Source: Blasia pusilla (lineage: Eukaryota > Marchantiophyta > Marchantiopsida > Blasiales). Taken from it: a DNA stretch of 64,000 nucleotides. Positions within the stretch are counted from its first letter, which is position 1. The number at the start of each line of letters is the position of its first letter. The stretch is taken from positions 1,116,001 through 1,180,000 of the forward strand of contig CM114272.1 of NCBI GenBank assembly GCA_050084515.1, given 5' to 3'. This document shows, one piece after another, positions 58,831-64,000 of this stretch. The notes below the pieces were generated by a model that was given only the letters and a program-made list of their open reading frames with translations, was not told the DNA's origin and did not search any database. Made by a program: the position numbers and the translations under genes.

Positions 58831-59370
58831 CTAACCATTACCTGTTGCTACTTTTTTTTATCTGTGTAAGGCAACTTCTTCGCGATTAAAGGAACTCCTC
58901 ATGGAATCAACCCCTAAGGGCCTTATCCCATGGGCTAGCGTCTCTCACCGACGGTGGCAATTAAATGAGATGACATTGATCCTATGGCCTAGGTAGCTCC
59001 GATACTGGTCAAAATGGTTAGTTTTCTATCGAAGTTGTGGAAATTTAATGGGGTCTCTAGATTGCTTGCGCCCAAAAATCTTGGGCACAAGAAAGAGGCT
59101 TCGTCCTCGCGCCCTTCCTAGATGGTAAGAAAATTGGAAAAACCAGTTGTTCTCTATGAAGAATTCTCTTTCCGTCGTTGTTTCTATTATCTGAGGGTGG
59201 TAGAGTGGCCTAAAACCGGCTAAGAACTGCCAACTGGCCGGTGGTTTCAGTTGAAAGGCGGTTTCTTGAGGTCGCATGCGACCCGAAGAAAGGGCCCAAA
59301 AGACATAGAGTATGAGAGTGCTAACCCATAGTTCAAATTTTTGTACTGGGATAAGAACATGCCGTTCAAT
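58831..59370. other. No gene seen
   Basis: Unrecognised sequence between the G3 3' block and repeat family 2. A minus-strand open frame at 59026-59379 has no recognisable domain. Confidence 0.45.
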
Positions 59371-59960
59371 CCCAGTCACATCTTATTTCGACGTAGGTAG
59401 AGTTCTATCTCGTCGACAACATAGAGAGTCAACGGGTTGTTTGGATGTAACTTTGCTCGAGATGTCGGATGAGGTTGGCGACAGGTCAGTTGTGTCCGAA
59501 ACTTCTTTTTTGGCCATTTACCTATTTTGGTTTTAGTCTGTTGGGTGACACGTTGATCGAGTCAATGGTCAATCGGTAACTTGTGCATGCAGGTTACCAT
59601 TGGTAGGGCTATTTTTGGGGGAAGAGCCTTTTCGCTCTTCCCAAGAGTATAAGAGTGAGGAAGATGGCTTTTCCAAGCCATTTTTCTCATGTTGAGTCTT
59701 AGGAGCACCTCTCTTGCATAGATGTGTGTGGGCGTGTAGGAGTTAGGGTGCTAGCGTCTTGATTCCCTCGTAGCAGAGAGTGGATGTGGTTAGATATGCC
59801 GATGTAGGTTCATGAGTGGAGTTTTAGGTCCGGAGAGCCGTCTTCACTACTCTTGATTTTGTTGTGGGATCCCAGTGTATATGGGTGAGTATGTTTCATT
59901 TATGTGTGGATCTACCCGTATGTTGGGGAAGATTGTTGTTGTGTGGTATGTAGATGTGAC
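59371..59960 (+). repeat. LTR-like repeat family 2, copy 3
   Basis: CACATCTTATTTCGACGTAG near 59379 through 'cttaggagcacctctcttgca' matches 19131-19520. 59875-59960 matches the X' block (TTATGTGTGGATCTACCCGT). The (GT) array at the homologous site is only a few impure units. Confidence 0.65.
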
Positions 59961-60759
59961 CAGAAATGTGGATGTGCCCGACACCCCTCCTGCTACCCAC
60001 TACAAGTCGTCGTGCCAAATAAGGGTTGGGCAAAATCCATTTCGCGGGCGCCTTGAGTCATGATGAGAATTTCCAAAAGGATACACAATCAAATTTTGGA
60101 GTCTGGATTGCTACGTACTACCTATTACCCAGGCCTACTATCCTAACTCTGAAATACGAAAGAAAGGAGAAAAAGGCCTCAATAAAATCCATCTAAAATA
60201 CAAGATAAAAGGGAAAAACTCGAATAGAAAAAGGTCGACGAGAGAATCCATTGGGTATAGAAAGAATCAAACGCTTAAAAAACCAATCGGCCTGTGAAGA
60301 GGAAAGAGACAATCCCCCCTCCCCCCCTTACCAACTAAAATATGGGGTGTCAAAGATCCCCCTATCGAGGAGCTCTTGGGCACCCGAAATTGTCCCAAAA
60401 AGGGTTTTCCCCGGCTCCAAAACAAGTAGGTCCTCAACTTCCCGTTTTGCTACTCGCGGGAGACTCCAAAATTCCCTGCTCCTCTTTTTCCCACTAGTTA
60501 TTGTCATAAATATATGGGTGTGCGATTCGAATATACTTCCAGATTCTTCAATGTACCTCATCGTAAAATTTCCCCTCTTCTTCCCGGAAGCAAATAAAAA
60601 CTAGACCTATGTCACCTTAACCCGGACGATTCTATCCAGGATAATCTTTGACACACCCTAGTATACGTCGGCAGATGTCCTGCAATAAATGGCACAAGGA
60701 TCGTTTTACTCTCATACCCCGGGCGCCAGCATCGGAGTCCAACTACGCACGTCGAAAAA
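59961..60759. other. No gene seen
   Basis: AT-rich with short open frames on both strands, none recognisable. Confidence 0.45.
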
Positions 60760-60905
60760 TCTATATTATTATTAAAGAGTGCCTTCTTGATTTGCAAACA
60801 CCTCTTTGCTTGACATACCACAGCCGAGCAACGAAAAAATATTTTCCATCTTAAGGGCATCAAGAAAATATTTCTACATCTAGGGACATCAAGAAATCTA
60901 TATTA
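60760..60905 (+). mobile_element. Helitron-like 5' ends
   Basis: TCTATATTATTATTAAAGAG at 60760, preceded by A, continues GTGCCTTCTTGATTTGCAAA, matching the elements at 17055-17488. A second start, TCTATATTAATAGGGGCAAC, follows at 60897, again preceded by A. No 3' CTAG end was placed. Confidence 0.45.
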
Positions 60906-61032
60906 ATAGGGGCAACTGACGAGCCTCGAATGTAATCAACGCTTCTCCTGCCAAAAGTGTGCAACCTCATAAAACCTGGCCTTTCTGGAACATACTGTGC
61001 CCTAAACATCAAACTCTGCAGCACTTTTATTT

Positions 61033-61243
61033 ATGATTGCGGGCCATGGACCGTCCCTGTCCTCCGCACCAACAACAGGACCAATCAATCTTCGGGAAGA
61101 TCCGGAGCTACGAGTAATCGAAGCCGGATCGTCAGAAATTGGCAGAGAAGATCAGAAGTGTCCCGAATATGAGACAGTTTCTTTGTTTGTAGATAGGATA
61201 TCTGAAACCGATTCGAAAGGCAGAATTACCGTGAGAAACTGGC
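61033..61243 (+). CDS. Possible exon of an unidentified plus-strand gene
   Basis: The open frame from ATG 61033 is followed in frame by a perfect donor GTAAGTA at 61244. The encoded segment is acidic and non-repetitive (LREDPELRVIEAGSSEIGRE and CPEYETVSLFVDRISETDSK). I recognise no family and cannot place a second exon before the convergent nuclease gene. Antisense open frames at 61132-61644 are serine-rich and look like shadows. It could equally be a chance frame. Confidence 0.25.
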
Positions 61244-62347
61244 TGTAAGTAGATATCGGACATGCGTGACGATGAAGTTGCGGAAGAGGAAGGAATGTTG
61301 AGGCTCTGCAGTGCAGATGAGCAGAGGGTAGGAGAGTCGCGCGCAGTGTCGGCTGCTGCTGGAGGATATCGGATTCGATTTGGGAGGAACGGACGGGAAC
61401 TCGTGCGGATGGAGCTCTCGGCAGGATCGACGCCGGTCGCGGTACCGTGGTTGTAGGGATGGCTGGAGGCTTTGAGCTCGGCAGTGGTTTGGGACAGAGA
61501 GAGATGACAGAGTGCTGCGGTTCTGGTTCGATGTCTGTTTTCTGCTGCGAGAGAGATCGGGAAGCTCGGGTGTGCTTGATTCGAGTCACCGGCGTACAAA
61601 CCGTAACTACTCTCGTCTGCTGGAGCAGAGACGAGCACCGCCACTAGAGACTGTACACAATTCTCGTGTTACCAAATCCACTGACGCTAGCGACTGCCAG
61701 AACGAGGAAATCAGACCTGCACTGTCGCTGAGATTGGTTGATGCCAGGTCGCCTCTGCTGCTCGCAACAATCGCTGGAAAGGTTGGGATCCAGCAAACAC
61801 TCAGCTAACTGACGCGCGTGTTCCCAAGTCCGTTACTTCTGGCATCCGAAGAATCAGTGAGTGATCCCGAAATGGGGTATCACTGTTCTGCGCATTCCTC
61901 ATCTCACCGAATCCCCAATTAGGAAAGGCTAAGAGTAAACTGAGCTCGAATACTTTTCGGGCCACATTCACATACGGAGACTCGATACGTGGAAGAAGTT
62001 TCATACTCATACTGGTGCAATTCATACGTTCGTCGCCCTTGAAGGCGTGGTTCTTCACAACATGCATCTGCGTCTGCCACTACATCCATCGCCTTGCTCA
62101 ATGTATTTCTTCTGGTCTACCAACTACATGCACTGTTTGTTTTGTCTTGCTCACATGCATTTCTTCTTTTCTGTGGATAGATAGGCAGCGCGAAGAAGGT
62201 TACTGCTCCTCTTTTGGGGGTTCAGTAGTGCAAATGTGGAAGACGGGATCGGTTACAATCTCCGAACGTGACAAATCCAGGAAGGCCAGTCCATCATTCT
62301 ACACCGGTGAGGGTTCTATGGTGGTAGTCCTTAGAGGTCAGAGCAGA
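61244..62347. other. Unassigned, between possible exon and nuclease gene
   Basis: GC-richer than the transposon regions. Part close to 62348 is presumably the nuclease 3' untranslated region. Minus-strand frames at 61801-62101 are unrecognised. Confidence 0.35.
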
Positions 62348-64000
62348 TCACCGCACCAGAGTCTGCCCCGGATTGAGGGTGCCGGGCGAAGCTCTGGTGC
62401 TGAAGACGGACCAGCGAAAGGCTTCGTATAGATTGCCGGAGCCAGTCAATCCCAGGGAACTTCGCAACGGAGTGGTGGAGGTCTCTTCCACGCCAATGTC
62501 CGCCGAGAGCTCGCCTTTCGCAGGTCCATCCGAAGCCCGTAGCGTACCTTCGTACGTCAAAAACTGCACTACTTCGGGAGCGCCCCTGGTCGGTTCTCGA
62601 ATTATCGCCAAACCATCTGAAGGACCATTCTGTAGCACCACCCTCGCTACAAAAATCTTGAATCCGCTTCCAACATCATCTCCTCGTGAAAAGATCGTGT
62701 TGTCCGTAAGCGCTAGAACGCGGTACTCATCGCCGTTCCCTCCATTGTACAGCACAACTTTCAACGAAGCTGGATCAACGTTTGGCCCAACCACCACTTC
62801 CACGAACTGCAAGAGAATCACTCATTAGACCTCTACGATTGCAGAACCCACAATCGCAGTCATCTTGCTTAGTCAATGTCGATCGCGAGCTGGGAATGGA
62901 GATAGGGCCTTATATGTTCTCAGGTGATCAAAAGGAGTGGTCAAGGTTTGCAATTCTTGAAAATCCAGTGGGATGGAAGCCCATTACCTCGCCTTCATCA
63001 GTACCCACATTCTCGTAGTGAAGCTCGTTGATCCAGGCGATGTTGTTGGTCCCGGAGGGAGAAGGTTGGGGTGGTGGTACGGGAGTGTCAGGTGGCAGCA
63101 CAGGAGAATCTCCCCAAATCGCTGTGGCGTATTCGGGATGGTCCACAAAGGGATTGCGATTTCCTTGATAAAGGGAGCAGACTTTGGAGTTCCTTCGTCG
63201 CTCCATGTCGGAGGGAGGATCGGCCTCATTCCATCGCAGTAGATCGGAAAGAATTCCCATTCGTGCTCTCTCTGTGACAACGTCAACCGCCAGAAATGCA
63301 ACAGCCCATGAACGGTGGTTATCGAGTTATCAAGACATGGATTCATTCGAGCCTGCCGACGACAACGCAAAGCAGCAGAATTGCCTGGGGAATGCGCAGT
63401 CAATCACAGCAGATCTAACGCCAGATTCGACCCTAACAATATCAAATTTTGACATCATCCTTCGTAAGATCTTCCTTACTATCAAGCTACGAGTGAAAGG
63501 GATTCTACCAACGCTTGGTGAATCTGAAAGCGTAAGCTGTGGGGACCCAGATGGTTGGTCGATCCCATACCGTACAGCCATATACATCAATGCTCGTGCA
63601 ATGTCTCCCCTCATCTGATGGAGACACACAAACACCTAATGAGCTGCAATGCATAAGGTGTGAATTTACACATCTTCTCAATTGTGGCAGTGACATCGCA
63701 ACTCTATGTCTCGGCCCGGACAAAAGTTGACTCCCAAGAACCAGCAACCCAGTCCATGAGAAGCGAAGCCAGCCAGACCCATACCACGAAAGCCTCTGAT
63801 TGACACCTCCCACATTGACACTACCTACGATGGACTACAACCTTTGCAGGAGGCATCCAGAAGTCGACGTTGGTGCCAGTGTCAGGACCAGCCTCCTTGT
63901 TTGCTGGTATCAGACACTGCCGTGCCTCGGGCGTGGAACAATCACCGTAAGGCTTATTACCCCGTGAGGAATTCACTGGACAGCCACAGGGGAAAGAACG
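62348..64000 (-). CDS. Endonuclease I family nuclease with lamin-tail domain, 5' end outside window
   Basis: Four exons on the complement join in frame at GT/AG sites: 64000-63842 (phase 0, donor GTTGTA), 63614-63509 (acceptor CATCAG, donor GTAGAA, phase 1), 63271-62988 (acceptor CACAG, donor GTAATG, phase 0) and 62806-62348 (acceptor TTGCAG, stop TGA). The 335 in-window residues show PEARQCLIPANKEAGPDTGT and NVDFWMPPAK, then MRGDIARALMYMAVRYG, then RARMGILSDLLRWNEADPPS and YQGNRNPFVDHPEYATAIWG. These are the C-terminal half of bacterial-type Endonuclease I (Vvn/EndA-like, a periplasmic or secreted non-specific nuclease). A proline-rich linker follows, then WINELHYENVGTDEGEFVEV-type sequence and YEGTLRASDGPAKGE, LTGSGNLYEAFRW: a lamin-tail domain. 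The catalytic His and any signal peptide lie upstream of the window. No stops or frameshifts, so likely functional. Confidence 0.9.

Overview
The window looks like nuclear DNA of a repeat-rich streptophyte plant, most likely a non-seed lineage (bryophyte, lycophyte, fern) or a charophyte alga. I cannot name the species. The signs are GT-AG introns, a plant U-box-type ARM-repeat protein, degenerate Ty3/gypsy elements, two kinds of non-LTR retrotransposon, CACTA-like and Helitron-like termini, and long dinucleotide arrays. Only two host genes are well supported, one near each end, and almost everything between is nested, decayed transposon.

Layout. 1-480: gag relic. 1632-2816: two tandem repeats. 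4094-5023 (-): ARM-repeat protein with a GC-rich 5' flank. 6641-13545: a non-LTR retrotransposon with reverse transcriptase (RT) and a restriction-like endonuclease (RLE), plus three older copies of its 3' tail. 13546-19130: AT-rich DNA with Helitron-like repeats. 19131-21229: LTR-type repeats, a 157-bp (GT)n array and a 36-bp perfect inverted repeat. 21230-37916 (-): gypsy element G1, whose leader is split by a 5.1-kb CACTA-like transposon (29444-34567) that carries LINE fragments. 37440-41823 (-): related gypsy G2, sharing one LTR-like unit with G1. 42100-47290 (+): decayed APE-type LINE. 49451-58830 (+): gypsy G3, a second copy of the G1 family. 59371-60905: more LTR and Helitron-like pieces. 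61033-61243 (+): one possible orphan exon. 62348-64000 (-): four exons of an Endonuclease I plus lamin-tail-domain gene, running off the window end.

The main discovery candidate is the G1/G3 gypsy family. Both copies encode, in order, gag with two zinc knuckles, a retropepsin-like protease, a cytosine-C5 DNA methyltransferase (motifs I, IV, VI, VIII, IX and X in canonical order, Dnmt3-like in character), RT, RNase H (G1 only), integrase and a C-terminal PHD finger. In G3 one uninterrupted frame joins methyltransferase motif X to the RT amino-terminal part. So the methyltransferase belongs to the Pol polyprotein and is not a nearby host gene. With the PHD finger, the element would carry both a DNA-methylation writer and a chromatin reader. 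Both copies are dead: stops and frameshifts in both, a mutated RT active site in G1, and an RT/RNase H deletion in G3.
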